A stretch of DNA of 64,000 nt, taken from positions 372,001 to 436,000 of the forward strand of contig CAVUKZ010000010.1 of the NCBI GenBank assembly GCA_963742205.1, written 5' to 3'. Below the pieces are notes generated by a model, which saw only the letters and a list, made by a program, of their open reading frames with translations, searched no databases and had not been told where the DNA came from. Source of the DNA: WHSW01 sp963742205 (GTDB taxonomy: Bacteria > Actinomycetota > Thermoleophilia > Solirubrobacterales > 70-9). Each line of letters begins with the position of its first letter. The stretch's first letter is position 1. The translations under genes and the position numbers were made by a program. Positions 1 through 8,106 of this stretch are shown one piece after another.

Positions 1-93
1 CTGCGTTCGCGCCAGGTGCTCGCGCCAGTCGGGCGTTAACCGTTCGAGCGCGGCCTCGTAGCCGTCCGGCGGTGCGCCCTGGGCGTGGGCCGA
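1..93 (-). pseudogene. coding-like fragment at left edge
   Basis: On the minus strand the frame is open from an in-frame TGA at 94-96 to the window edge. It encodes a stretch containing DGYEAALERLTPDWREHLAR. There is no plausible start codon. The same C-terminal motif (LAPDWREHLAR) recurs at 1162-1245, so this looks like part of a duplicated gene of unknown function. It may continue into a real gene outside the window. The protein family is not recognised. Confidence 0.35.
11..35. repeat. 25-bp direct repeat, copy 1
   Basis: Bases 11-35 (gccaggtgctcgcgccagtc followed by gggcg) are identical to bases 1171-1195. Both copies lie in the same minus-strand reading frame, encoding PDWREHLA, so the repeat marks two related coding fragments rather than an independent element. 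Confidence 0.7.
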
Positions 94-260
94 TCAGGCT
101 CGCGCCGCCTAGTCCGGTCGGGCGCTGCGACCGGACTACGGTGCCAGAAGTTTGTGGGCGGCGCCAAGGGCCGCCCCAGCCAGCAGGGCTAGACCCAAGA
201 CCAGCATCCGCTGTGAAGCAGGCAAGTCATCTATCCGCTTTGCGAGCGACACGTCTTCTG

Positions 261-509
261 TCATTCCGCGGGCGCTTTCTGTTGGCACTCATCCCGGCTG
301 CGACCGCAGGCGATCGCCTTGTCGGTGGTGTCCATACCGACAGCGAATCCTCCGAGCAAGGCGATGACGAGACCAACGCCCGTAGGGGCTGTAACAGCGC
401 CGAGGAAGCCCAGGGCGAGTCCGACGATCCCCGTTGTGGCCGTCTTTCCGATGCACTTACTGTGCGCCGTGTCGCAGGCCGCCAGCGCCTTGTCACGTGC
501 TTCGCTCAC
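261..509 (-). CDS. small glycine-rich membrane protein, unknown function
   Basis: This 82-residue protein begins MSEARDKALAACDTAHSKC. It has one long hydrophobic, glycine-rich stretch (about residues 24-58, including GIVGLALGFLGAV and GVGLVIALLGGFAVG) that could form a membrane hairpin. The charged tail contains two more cysteines (AIACGRSRDEC). Four cysteines flanking the hydrophobic core could pair if exported. No family is recognised. It sits alone in a region of remnants, so it may be a phage- or island-borne gene. Confidence 0.45.
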   Translation of the reverse strand: MSEARDKALAACDTAHSKCIGKTATTGIVGLALGFLGAVTAPTGVGLVIALLGGFAVGMDTTDKAIACGRSRDECQQKAPAE

Positions 510-572
510 GGTCGCCTACGGTACCGAGCCGATTTTCACCCCATGCAAGGGCTACGGCTAGCCTGCGCTCGC

Positions 573-848
573 GTGGAGCGGGTGAGCTACCGGGTGGTCA
601 AAGCGGTGCATGAGGCGCTGGTCATCTGGCGCATCGACGGCCCCGCGGGCGTAGTGATGCGAACCGACGATCTGCCGCTGCTGTTCTACAACCGCGAGGC
701 GGCACGACGCACCGCCGCCCGCATGAACAAGAAGACGGCGGGAAGCTCACGCGAGTTCCGCGGGAGGCGCAGGAGGAGTTCGGCTCGCCGGGCGGCAGCG
801 GGTGGCGGTGCGGCCAATCGTGCCCGCCTGCTCGACCGCCTCGGTTAA
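573..848 (+). CDS. possible short hypothetical protein
   Basis: From a GTG at 573 (or an ATG at 543) the frame encodes VERVSYRVVKAVHEALVIWR followed by a segment with LPLLFYNREAARRTAARMN. The first 55 residues look coding: a balanced composition with alternating hydrophobic and charged residues. The remainder is arginine-rich low complexity typical of a spurious frame. No Shine-Dalgarno sequence is visible. It could be a short gene with a degenerate tail or simply a chance open frame. Confidence 0.2.
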   Translation: MERVSYRVVKAVHEALVIWRIDGPAGVVMRTDDLPLLFYNREAARRTAARMNKKTAGSSREFRGRRRRSSARRAAAGGGAANRARLLDRLG

Positions 849-1161
849 GGTTCCCCTCTGACGTAGCCGGCTACCCCTCAGGCGTTCACAGCGGCCGTCT
901 GAGTGCCTCTGTCGAGCTTCGCCTGAAGGCTGCGAGCCAGGTCGCGGTTCTCATAGACGCTTCGGTCGTCGAGGCTTCATCGCCGCCGTAAGCGGGACTT
1001 GGGTGACGACGGGCGCGGGCGCCAACACTCCGCCCACTGGCGCAGGGTCGGGTCTGGGCAGCACGGGTCCCCCGCCGCGACGAATGTCCCGTCGCTCAAC
1101 TCGTAGCCGACAACGAGAGACCGTCTGCGTGACGCCGCCGACGAACCGAGGCCGACCCGGC
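849..1161. other. stretch without an intact gene
   Basis: No complete gene is visible. On the minus strand, between stops at 977-979 and 878-880, a 32-codon stretch reads as protein-like (YENRDLARSLQAKLDRG) without a start codon. It may be another gene remnant. Nothing regulatory stands out. Confidence 0.3.
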
Positions 1162-1245
1162 TAGGCGCGGGCCAGGTGCTCGCGCCAGTCGGGCGCTAGC
1201 CGGTCCAGCACGGCGCTCAGAGCGAGAACGGCTTCGGGAGCTTTG
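1162..1245 (-). pseudogene. C-terminal gene remnant paralogous to the left-edge fragment
   Basis: Read on the minus strand, this stretch encodes APEAVLALSAVLDRLAPDWR then EHLARA and a TAG stop at 1162-1164. The residue pattern matches the fragment at 1-93, including 25 identical bases. Upstream the frame runs into a seven-A tract near 1258-1264 and no start is found, so only the 3' end of the gene appears to survive. Confidence 0.4.
1171..1195. repeat. 25-bp direct repeat, copy 2
   Basis: Identical to bases 11-35. It lies inside the minus-strand coding remnant at 1162-1245. Confidence 0.7.
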
Positions 1246-1489
1246 GTCGCTGAGGGTGAAAAAAACCAGGGGGATGGTCTGGCCCCGATGCCAGTCCCAT
1301 CCCCGTGGTCGATGTAGTCCGTGCCGGCTGAAGGGGGGAACAGCCGGACGCGGGCAACTGACTTGGGTCTTCCCCGGCCTTCGGGTCGGTAAACGCGGCG
1401 CGCGGCGCCCTGGGAGCGGGCTTGGCTTCAGAGCGAAGCGGCCCCGAAGGGCCGCTTCGCCGAGAACGCAGACGGGACTAGTACTTAAG

Positions 1490-1666
1490 CGAGCCAGGAG
1501 CTCCAAAAGCTCGCGTTCGGAGGGCACTCCCTCCAACGTGCTCGCCGTTGCCTGCATGACCGCCGACCGGATCGCGCTTGAGAGCGTCGTGTTCTTCGGC
1601 CTCAGCGAGCCCTTCAAGGCGCCGGCGAACGGCCGGGGTGAGCCGGATGTGGAGCGAATCAGGCAT
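1490..1666 (-). pseudogene. ribbon-helix-helix protein broken by a frameshift
   Basis: From the ATG at 1666 the minus strand encodes MPDSLHIRLTPAVRRRLEGL, a ribbon-helix-helix beta strand and first helix. The expected second half (NTTLSSAIRSAV, then VPSERELLELLA) continues in a different frame. The break falls in the sequence gaggccgaagaacacgacg near 1600, where one missing base would restore the domain. Such proteins usually bind DNA as antitoxin-type or phage-encoded repressors; no toxin partner is visible here. The 3' end is uncertain. Confidence 0.5.
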
Positions 1667-1823
1667 GGAGGGCCACATTTCGCAGGTCAGGCGCGCGCCG
1701 TAGCCCACTTCGACGGTCTGAAAGGCAACGTCGAGTTCCCTGCCCCAGCCCTCCGGGGCTTCACCAACCGAACCTGCGGGCTGAACCAGCGCTTGAGCCG
1801 CCACTGCCACTTCCGGCGGCGGG

Positions 1824-2027
1824 TCATCGGTTCTCGTGCCTTCCGAGCATCGCGTCCAGCACGAGAAGGTCATGACTGCGGGCAGGGTCCGGGTCCCACC
1901 ACGCAGGCTCGCGAGCACCACCGTCGAAGCTCGGGTACTTGGCCTCTGCCGACTCGTCGGGCGGCTTGTCAGGTTCTCCCATCCCGAGGGCGACCAGGAG
2001 TGCTCGTTGTTGGGCGACGCTAGCCAT
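1824..2027 (-). CDS. hypothetical protein, 67 residues
   Basis: A short acidic/polar protein beginning MASVAQQRALLVALGMGEPD, with an aromatic patch (AWWDPDPARS) and a charged end (LDAMLGRHENR). Its ATG lies one base after the stop of the 196-residue gene upstream (2029-2619), so the two are probably translated together. No domain is recognised. The pairing of a small polar protein with a coiled-coil protein next to broken phage genes suggests an island or phage origin; this is inference. Confidence 0.55.
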   Translation of the reverse strand: MASVAQQRALLVALGMGEPDKPPDESAEAKYPSFDGGAREPAWWDPDPARSHDLLVLDAMLGRHENR

Positions 2028-2028
2028 C

Positions 2029-2619
2029 TCAGATGCCCTCGGGAATCGAGGGCTTGATCTCCCAGACCTCGAGTGAGCGGATCAGATCGGCGGCCGTGTC
2101 GAGGCCAGGGACGGCCCTGGGGTCGCGGCCGGCGAGCGCGTGGATGCCCTCGATCCGTTGGTGCAAGGAGAGGTGTTGCCGGGCTCGGTCGAGCGCCGCC
2201 TCGATGACGGCCTGCGTCTCGGCGGCATCCCGCTCGGCGTCGGGCTTGATGTCGCGCAGGACTTCGTCAAAGTGCGCGCTGCAGTAGTCGGCACACGCCA
2301 GCTTCTTGCGATCGGCAACGCGACGGGCGTGGTCCACCCGCGCCTTCTCCTCCGCCAGGTCGCCGAGCTTGCGGAGCTCGCGATCGATCTCGGCGATCTC
2401 GCCCTTGTCGTCCACCGGTCGTTCCAGGTGATCGGTCAACTCGGGGTCTCGATGGGTCAGTTGACGACGGCGGTCGTGCAGGACGCGTGACCGTGTGAGC
2501 GCGTGGGCAAAACTGCGAGCGACCTCGGAGGCGTGAGCCTCTGCATCGCCCCATTCCTTCTCGCGGCGCTCGAACTCGCGGCGCGCGGACTTGGGCTGGG
2601 TGGTTGCGGTTGCGTTCAT
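2029..2619 (-). CDS. charged coiled-coil protein, unknown function
   Basis: This is a 196-residue, strongly charged, mostly helical protein. The N-terminal half (KSARREFERREKEWGDAEAH, then DDKGEIAEIDRELRKLGDLA) has heptad-like spacing suggesting a coiled coil. There are two cysteines at LACADYCSAHF and no membrane segment. The ATG is followed by a Thr/Gln-rich start (MNATATTQPKS). It precedes the 67-residue gene by one base. It could be a phage structural or accessory protein, given the terminase and prohead-protease remnants nearby, but no family is recognised. Confidence 0.6.
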   Translation of the reverse strand: MNATATTQPKSARREFERREKEWGDAEAHASEVARSFAHALTRSRVLHDRRRQLTHRDPELTDHLERPVDDKGEIAEIDRELRKLGDLAEEKARVDHARRVADRKKLACADYCSAHFDEVLRDIKPDAERDAAETQAVIEAALDRARQHLSLHQRIEGIHALAGRDPRAVPGLDTAADLIRSLEVWEIKPSIPEGI

Positions 2620-2881
2620 GCGTTCCTTTCACTGTGGGATGGGATGGATCAAGAGCCAGCGCCGACCGGGCTCCGCTGTCAACTCCCGGCCGGCGCTCAG
2701 ACAGCGGAAAGGGCCAGGAGAAGCCCTCGGCATTCCGCGTCGCTTCGCCCCTTGGACGAAGTCATCAGCCTTCCGGGGCGACGGTTCGCCGCGAGGCCTC
2801 TAACGGTGCGTCGATCAGGGCGGAGTCACGCGGCCGGCTGCCTGCTCGCCCCCGGAAGACTGTTCCGCTTTTCGTGGTGGT

Positions 2882-2904
2882 CTCAAGCCACCGCCGCACC
2901 ACCC
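2882..2904. repeat. IS30 left inverted repeat (candidate)
   Basis: Reads ctcaagccaccgccg then caccaccc. It matches the reverse complement of 4196-4218 at 16 of 23 positions, with perfect 5-bp outer and 9-bp inner blocks. Confidence 0.45.
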
Positions 2905-2946
2905 ACCAGTGTCAGCGAACTGCTGACCAACTGAGGAGGTGCGGAC

Positions 2947-4129
2947 ATGACGAGGCGCTACGGCCTATCGGAGGCCGAGAAGGACCAGGTCTGGGAGCTG
3001 CGAGCCCAGGGGCTGAGCGAGCGCAAGATCGGCCACCGGCTCGGCCTGCTTCCGGTCTCGGTGAGCCGCTACGTGGCAAGCGTGGGTGGGATCCGCCCGA
3101 GACGACGTCGACGAGCCGAGCGTTGCCTTTGCCTGGCCGAGCGCGAGGAGATCTCGCGCGGGATCGCCGGCGGCGACTCGGCACGCGCGATCGCTCGCAG
3201 GCTCGGACGCTCGCACACGACGATCGCCCGTGAGATCGAGCGCTGCGGCGGGCGGCGGCGCTACCGCGCCCACGCCGCCGAGCGCCAGACCTGGGGCCGG
3301 GCGCGGCGGCCGCGACCGACGAAGCTCGAGCTCTGCGCCGAGCTTCGCCGACTGGTCTTCGAGCGCCTGCGCCTAGACCACTCTCCGCAGCAGATCGCGG
3401 GCTGGCTTCGCCTTGCCTACCCCGACAATGAGGCGATGCAGGTATCGCACGAGACGATCTATCGCTCGCTTTACGTCCAGGCGCGCGGGGCGCTGAAGCG
3501 CGAGCTCACCCGCCACCTGAGGACCCGCCGTCAGAAGCGCTACGCCCGCTCGCAGTCGTCAAAGCGGCCAACGCCAGGGCAAGGTCACCGAGATGGTGAT
3601 GATCTCCGAGCGCCCGCCCGAGGTCGAAGACCGCGCGGTCCCCGGCCACTGGGAGGGCGACCTGCTGATGGGAAACCGCCAGAGCGCCGCGGCGATCGCG
3701 ACCCTGGTCGAGCGCTCGACCCGTTACTGCCAGCTGGTCGCCCTGCCCGAGGGAACGGAGGCCGAGCGGGTCTGCGAGGCGCTCGCGCAGAGCATCACGA
3801 CGCTGCCCGCCCAGCTTCGCCGCTCGCTGACCTGGGACCAGGGCCATGAGATGTCGCTTCACCGGCGCTTCTCGGTCAAGACCGGCGTCGACGTCTACTT
3901 CTGCGATCCCCGAAGCCCGTGGCAGCGGGGCTCCAACGAGAACACCAACGGTTTGCTTCGCCAGTACTTCCCGAAGGGCGAGAGCCTCGCGGGGATCACC
4001 CAGGAGCGCCTCGATGAGGTCGCCGAGCTGCTCAACGGCCGGCCGCGAAAGACGCTCGGCTTCCGGACCCCGGCCGAGAAGCTCACCGAGCTGATCGAGG
4101 GCCTCGCCGAGGCCGGCGCCGAGCGCTGA
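2947..4129 (+). pseudogene. IS30-family transposase, +1 frameshift
   Basis: The N-terminal frame (2947 to about 3565) carries a helix-turn-helix (LSERKIGHRLGLLPVSVSRY) and the IS30 start of the catalytic region (SPQQIAGWLRL, VSHETIYRSLY). The C-terminal frame resumes with GQRQGKVTEMVMISERP and holds the DDE residues: Asp in GHWEGDLLMG, Asp in LTWDQGHEM, and Glu in NENTNGLLRQYFPKG. The two frames differ by +1 near 3562-3566 (tca aag c ggc). IS30 transposases are normally one frame, so one extra base is the simplest explanation. A strong ribosome site (gaggaggtg) precedes the ATG at 2947. The joined product would be about 393 residues, a normal length for the family. Confidence 0.8.
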
Positions 4130-4195
4130 TCTCGCTACGGCCTACGGCCTTCGCTCGACAGCGCTCGGACTGGATGAGACGATGCGAAACGTCAG

Positions 4196-4218
4196 GGGTG
4201 GTGCATTGACCGGTTGAG
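4196..4218. repeat. IS30 right inverted repeat (candidate)
   Basis: Reads gggtggtgcattgaccgg then ttgag, the inverted partner of 2882-2904. It lies 66 bp downstream of the transposase stop. Confidence 0.45.
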
Positions 4219-4314
4219 GTCAAGATGCGAAGCGAGTCGTTCGCGCTCCCGGAGGGCTCGAGGCAGGCGTTCGCTCCCCCTGCTCGCGGTGGGCTCGTCC
4301 GCTACGTTCGACTC

Positions 4315-4554
4315 GTGTCTGAGATTGTCTTGACGAATCAGCAGGCCCGCGCCTTCGTCCGGTTCACGGAGGGCCACGAGGGCAGCGTGAGGGTGGAGCA
4401 CCCCGGGGAGCCGTGGGGCGCCGACTACGTGCGGTTCACCTTGGTCGACGCGGAGGGCAACGACGGCCGCTCCGTCGTTCTGACGTACGCCGGCGTGCCC
4501 CCCAGGGCCGAGGGGATCCCGCCGGAATGGAACAAGGGCGACGACGCGGACTAG
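4315..4554 (+). CDS. hypothetical protein, 79 residues
   Basis: Starting at GTG 4315 the frame encodes a compact beta-rich protein with FVRFTEGHEGSVRVEHPGEP, DYVRFTLVDAEGN and GRSVVLTYAG, ending in an acidic tail. An ATG at 4225 is in frame, but its first 30 residues look non-coding, so the GTG is preferred. No family is recognised. It lies just outside the IS30 right end and is the last clear gene before a 700-bp stretch without genes. Confidence 0.5.
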   Translation: MSEIVLTNQQARAFVRFTEGHEGSVRVEHPGEPWGADYVRFTLVDAEGNDGRSVVLTYAGVPPRAEGIPPEWNKGDDAD

Positions 4555-5268
4555 GCGGCGTCGGCCCCTCGTCCTCCCTGCCCCCAACCCCCCTGGCAAC
4601 TACCAGCGGGTCGATGACTCCGACCCCTCTCTCCGGCCCTTTCCTGCTCCGGCATCGGGTTGCGGGTTCCTGGCGTACTACCCCCCCTGTGGACAGGTGA
4701 GGTAGACGTTGTAGGACCGCTCCGTATAGCTGGGAGCTGGGACATACGACGCTGACGAGATCAAGGCGGCCAGGCACTTCGACGGGGACCCAAATCCCCA
4801 ACTTCCTCCGCTACTCGTCGCTACCCGGGGCCGGAGCCCCAAGACTGCCGTCCGACGTGCGGACGGTGCCGCACCGGGGTCGGGCGCGGCTCTGGTAGGC
4901 GTGTTCCCCATTCCCATGCCGAGCAGCACTCGGCTCGGACCTCACGGCCCATGGCGGCGGTGGAGACCGCCTCGCCCGTTACGATGCGTACAGGCTGTAT
5001 GTAAACGGACTCGGCCCCTCGGGGAAGAGGATGTGCCGGGTCCGTTTTCTATTGCCCGCCGGGCGAGACCACGGCTGCTGGGCCGCTCTTCGAACCGGGC
5101 GAGTGAACGTTTTATGCCTAAGCGATGGTCGATGCCCATCGAGCGAAAGCCCCAGACGTCGCGCAGCAGCTCGTCCTTGGCGAATGCGAGAGCTATTTAT
5201 GGCTAGGCAGTGGCGTGGGCCGCGCTGGCTTACACGGCGCCGCCTGGCCGGGTCAGCCGTTCTCCTCA
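4555..5268. other. stretch without a convincing gene
   Basis: No gene can be supported. The only protein-like trace is on the minus strand at 4678-4790, which ends ASYVPAPSYTERSYNVYLTC before a stop. It lacks a credible start and N-terminus and may be a C-terminal remnant. No RNA gene or clear repeat was seen. Confidence 0.3.
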
Positions 5269-5406
5269 TCAGTCAAAGATGAGGTCCCACATGCCGACGA
5301 CGAAGTAGAGGGTCCCGAACGCGAATAGCCACCACCCTCCAGGATTGTGGTGCTCGACGATCTGGATGTAGGCGGCGACCCACATCAGGGGGCTGACGAT
5401 GATCAT
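5269..5406 (-). CDS. small membrane protein, 45 residues
   Basis: From the ATG at 5406 the frame encodes MIIVSPLMWVAAYIQIVEHH, then NPGGWWLFAFGTLYFVVGMW and a short DLIFD tail. Two hydrophobic segments are separated by a short EHHNPGG turn, so a two-helix membrane hairpin is likely. The frame opens earlier (5493), but the extra N-terminus is arginine-rich and not credible. The function is unknown. It lies 38 bp downstream of a secreted-protein gene on the same strand. Confidence 0.5.
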   Translation of the reverse strand: MIIVSPLMWVAAYIQIVEHHNPGGWWLFAFGTLYFVVGMWDLIFD

Positions 5407-5443
5407 TCTCGGGTCTCCATTTCTTCGTGTCGTCCGCGCGCAC

Positions 5444-5854
5444 CTACGCCGGAATGGATGGCTCCAGGCCCTTCCTCTTGCCACCAAAAGCAAAGCGGAC
5501 CTGATCAGAGCCCCGCTTGCACTTGTACTCGCTGAAGTCGTAGTGGCTGTCCGATCTCACGCAACGCCATTGCTTGAACTTGACGACCCTGGGACCGCCT
5601 TCGGCGACAGCTCGGTCGTACCACCGATTCGCGACCTTCTTCCCCTTTGAGCAGCTAACGCCATCAACTCGGAGACCGTGGAAGGGTCCAGAGACGTTGT
5701 CGCACTGTTGGAAGCCGCGCTTATTTGGGGGGCTTGCAGTGGCTGCCGAAGCACAGGTCAGGAACAGCGAGAAGCCGAGGACTACGGCAACTGCTGTAGC
5801 CAGGGTCCAACCTGATGCGGATTTCCCCGGTGCATGCTCAGATCCAAGTCCCAC
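5444..5854 (-). CDS. secreted small cysteine-containing protein
   Basis: This 136-residue protein starts at GTG 5854, 10 bases after a gagggaggtc ribosome site. A signal peptide is visible at about residues 16-40 (WTLATAVAVVLGFSLFLT, then CASAATA). The mature part has paired cysteines in CDNVSGPFHGLRVDGVSCSK and WRCVRSDSHYDFSEYKC, and ends in a basic stretch. This pattern, a small exported domain with four cysteines and 'GVSC..G..VA', is common in Solirubrobacter-like genomes. The function is unknown. Disulfide bonding outside the cell is an inference. Confidence 0.65.
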   Translation of the reverse strand: MGLGSEHAPGKSASGWTLATAVAVVLGFSLFLTCASAATASPPNKRGFQQCDNVSGPFHGLRVDGVSCSKGKKVANRWYDRAVAEGGPRVVKFKQWRCVRSDSHYDFSEYKCKRGSDQVRFAFGGKRKGLEPSIPA

Positions 5855-6091
5855 GTTTCGACCTCCCTCAGTCGAGAGCTAGCTCAGGAAGAACCTACTG
5901 CTGATCGCGGCATCGCGGCGCAGGGCGTTAGGCGCCCCCTGGGAGCGGCAAATCGGCGACTACGGGGCCGCTTAGAGCATCGACCATTTGTCTGCAAGCC
6001 CCGGCCCTCTTGGTCGGTGTTTCCTTGCTTTTCCGGTCATCGGATGTAGAACGAGCGAGTAGGTGCACGAGCCAAGGAGGACGCGTGCACG

Positions 6092-6700
6092 ATGAATGAC
6101 ACCGAGCGGAACGACGGCGAGCCGCCAAAAGGGCGCTTCGCAGCTTTCTGGACGAGCCTGCCGGGGATCCTCACCGCCGCCGCCGCATTCATTGGGGCGC
6201 TGGCTGCGGTCCTCGCCCTGTTCATAGGTGGGGGGGACTCGGGCGACGGTGGGGGCGACAGCGGGTCGAGTCGTGCCGATTGGGCGGACGAGGTTGATCC
6301 CATCTGTAGCGACGCGAGTGAGTCCATCAGATACATCCCCATTCCACAGCCCGGCGGTGGGCCTGCGGCTCCGCTTGCCATCGTTTTGAAAGACCCTGCT
6401 CTCGCCGAGACTCGCGCCCAGTACCTGCGCCAGGTCAGCAGAATTGCGCGCGACATGGGCGAGAAGGTGAGGGCGGTAGAGGCGCCGCCCGACGACCAGG
6501 GGAACATCGATCGAATGACGGTCCTCTGGGACCAACAGGCGGATGGGATGGACAACATCGCCCTCGACATCGAGAGCGGCGACGAAGCGGGCATTAAGAG
6601 TGCCCAGCAGCAAGTCAGCGCCACCGAGACTGAAGGGGACGCGCTAGCAGTTGCGTTGGGCGTACCGGCGTGCGCACAACGGCCTGTTCCGACTGAATGA
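6092..6700 (+). CDS. single-pass membrane protein with extracytoplasmic helical domain
   Basis: A 202-residue protein. A charged cytoplasmic start (MNDTERNDGEPPKGRF) precedes one membrane helix (about 27-45, ILTAAAAFIGALAAVLALFI). A Gly/Asp/Ser linker (GGGDSGDGGGDSGSS) leads to a soluble domain with WADEVDPICSDASESIRYIP and long helices. The domain contains two cysteines, one near CSDA and one near PACAQRP. A good ribosome site (aaggagga) lies 9 bases before the ATG. The family is not recognised; the layout suits a membrane-tethered extracytoplasmic protein of unknown role. Confidence 0.65.
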   Translation: MNDTERNDGEPPKGRFAAFWTSLPGILTAAAAFIGALAAVLALFIGGGDSGDGGGDSGSSRADWADEVDPICSDASESIRYIPIPQPGGGPAAPLAIVLKDPALAETRAQYLRQVSRIARDMGEKVRAVEAPPDDQGNIDRMTVLWDQQADGMDNIALDIESGDEAGIKSAQQQVSATETEGDALAVALGVPACAQRPVPTE

Positions 6701-6811
6701 TGATTCCGCCGAACCTCCGGCGAGTCAGCGTTTTTGCCGAGCGCGCTACTCGGCGGTTTGCTTCGCGCGCTGTGCCAAAAAGCCGTGCACGCCCTTGCAA
6801 CGGGCGGCACA

Positions 6812-6976
6812 ATGGACGCCGTGGCGAAGGCGAAGCCCGGCCAAAAGACCTGGCCCCGGTGGCCTGCTGGCTCGAGGTCGAAGCGGGAGCCGGCGCCGGT
6901 GCGGATCAGCTTCAAGTGCCCACGCTGCGGCGGGCCGGACCCGGTCGACCGCTGCGACGCGGATCGAACCGCCTAA
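6812..6976 (+). CDS. possible zinc-ribbon-like small protein
   Basis: From ATG 6812 the frame encodes 54 residues, starting MDAVAKAKPGQKTWPRWPAG and ending with ISFKCPRCGGPDPVDRCD. CPRCGG followed by a third cysteine resembles half of a zinc ribbon. An earlier ATG at 6734 is in frame but its N-terminus looks spurious. No ribosome site is visible. The function is unknown and the gene is tentative. Confidence 0.35.
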   Translation: MDAVAKAKPGQKTWPRWPAGSRSKREPAPVRISFKCPRCGGPDPVDRCDADRTA

Positions 6977-6987
6977 CGCCCCGTCAA

Positions 6988-8106
6988 TCAGCCTCCCTTC
7001 ACCTGAGCGCGCAGCCGCTCGATCTGGCGCTGCTGGCGCTCTAGCTTCTGGGTCAACTGCTCGACGCTGTCTGCGAGCGCCGTGGTCGAGGCTGTGGCTG
7101 CTGGCGCGGTCCCGAGTTGCCCGAAGCCGTTGACGACGACCGGCTGGGCGGTTCCGTTGACCGTCTTGCCGCTGATCCCGGCGATGAAGGTGCGGGTCTG
7201 ATCGCCCCTGGTCCCGATCCTGATCACCTTCGACTCCCCGGCCTTGCCGTCGTTGGCGATGTCGATGTTGTTCGAGCCGGTGGTCAGGTTCTGGCCGGCG
7301 CCGAAGCCGACCGCTGTGTTCGAGCTACCGGTCGTGTTTGCGGTCAGCGACTCGACCCCGGAGGCGACATTGTCGTTTCCGGTCGTGTTGTTGGAGAGCG
7401 AGAGGAAGCCGCTCGCGGCGTTTTGGGCGCCGGTCGTGTTCTTCACCAGCGAGAGCGAGCCGAGCGCAAGGTTCGAGTTCCCGTGCGTGTTGGCGGCGAG
7501 GGCCGAAGTGCCGCTCGCCAGGTTCTCGTTGCCGTCGATGTTGCTCTTCAGGGCGTTGAGGCCCGTCGCGATGTCATCGCCGCCGGTGGTGTTGGCGGTC
7601 AGGGCGTTCGAGCCGGTGGCGATGTTGCCGGCGCCGGTGGTGTTCGCCGAGAGCGCCTGGAGGCCGGTGGCGACGTTGTCGTTGGCGTTGTTCTCCCTGA
7701 GGGCGTTGGTGCCGATGGCGACGTTGTCGCTCCCGCTCGTGTTGAACTGGAGCGCGAACCGGCCGGCGGCGATGTTGTCGCTCCCGCTCGAGTCGTCGAT
7801 GAGCGCCTGGAAGCCGGTCGCGATGTTGTTGCTGCCGCTCGAGACGCTCGCGAGGGCGCCGTTGCCGATCGCCGAGTTGTTGGAGCCCGACGTGAGCCCC
7901 GTCATCACGAAGCGCCCGAGGCCGACGTTGCTCGTGCCGGTGAACGTCCCGTTGAAGAGGCTGTCGCCGGCAGCGGCATTGTTAGATGAGTCGAAGTAGA
8001 CGCTGCCGGTCGAGGCGAGAGCTGAGCTCGCCGCGAACGCGAGGACGGCGGTCAAAGCCGCGAGGGCGGCGAAGAGGGAACGGCGGAAACTGGGCTTTGC
8101 AGCCAT
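6988..8106 (-). CDS. secreted YadA-head-like repeat protein
   Basis: A 372-residue exported protein. The ATG at 8106 follows a strong aggaggt site. A signal peptide occupies about residues 1-30 (SLFAALAALTAVLAFAASSA). About 13 tandem 17-residue repeats of the form N-T-T-G-x-x-N-x-A-x-G-x-x-A-L-x-x follow (for example GAGNIATGSNALTANTT), giving the left-handed beta-roll expected of YadA-type adhesin heads and phage tail fibres. After the repeats come a KVIRIGTRGDQTRTFIAGI segment and a C-terminal coiled coil (VEQLTQKLERQQRQIERLRA) that would trimerise the chain. There is no outer-membrane anchor domain, so it is either released or wall-attached. Confidence 0.8.
   Translation of the reverse strand: MAAKPSFRRSLFAALAALTAVLAFAASSALASTGSVYFDSSNNAAAGDSLFNGTFTGTSNVGLGRFVMTGLTSGSNNSAIGNGALASVSSGSNNIATGFQALIDDSSGSDNIAAGRFALQFNTSGSDNVAIGTNALRENNANDNVATGLQALSANTTGAGNIATGSNALTANTTGGDDIATGLNALKSNIDGNENLASGTSALAANTHGNSNLALGSLSLVKNTTGAQNAASGFLSLSNNTTGNDNVASGVESLTANTTGSSNTAVGFGAGQNLTTGSNNIDIANDGKAGESKVIRIGTRGDQTRTFIAGISGKTVNGTAQPVVVNGFGQLGTAPAATASTTALADSVEQLTQKLERQQRQIERLRAQVKGG

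Larger units (their letters stand above)
2882..4218. mobile_element. IS30-family insertion sequence
   Basis: The element carries one transposase gene (2947-4129) and candidate terminal inverted repeats of 23 bp at 2882-2904 and 4196-4218. Both ends read ctcaa, nine variable bases, then gcaccaccc (16 of 23 identical). The bases just outside are 'gt' on both sides, compatible with a 2-bp target duplication but too short to prove it. The total of about 1.34 kb is close to the usual IS30 size. The transposase frame is interrupted, so this copy is probably inactive unless the indel is a sequence error. Confidence 0.6.

Noticed and set aside
72..572. Long plus-strand frame starting at 72
   Set aside because: The first 150 codons are antisense to the small membrane-protein gene and Arg/Pro-rich. 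Only the part from 573 was kept, at low confidence.
3562..3566. Programmed frameshift in the IS30 transposase
   Set aside because: IS30-family transposases are normally made from one frame and there is no slippery heptamer. A simple indel is more likely.
5090..5105. ttcgaaccgg resembling a tRNA T-loop
   Set aside because: No acceptor, D-stem or anticodon stem can be folded around it. No tRNA or rRNA gene was recognised in the window.
7236..7940. Regular 51-bp DNA repeats resembling a CRISPR or satellite
   Set aside because: The period is 17 codons in one intact reading frame with varied bases, so this is a protein repeat. No CRISPR-type repeat-spacer array was seen in the window.
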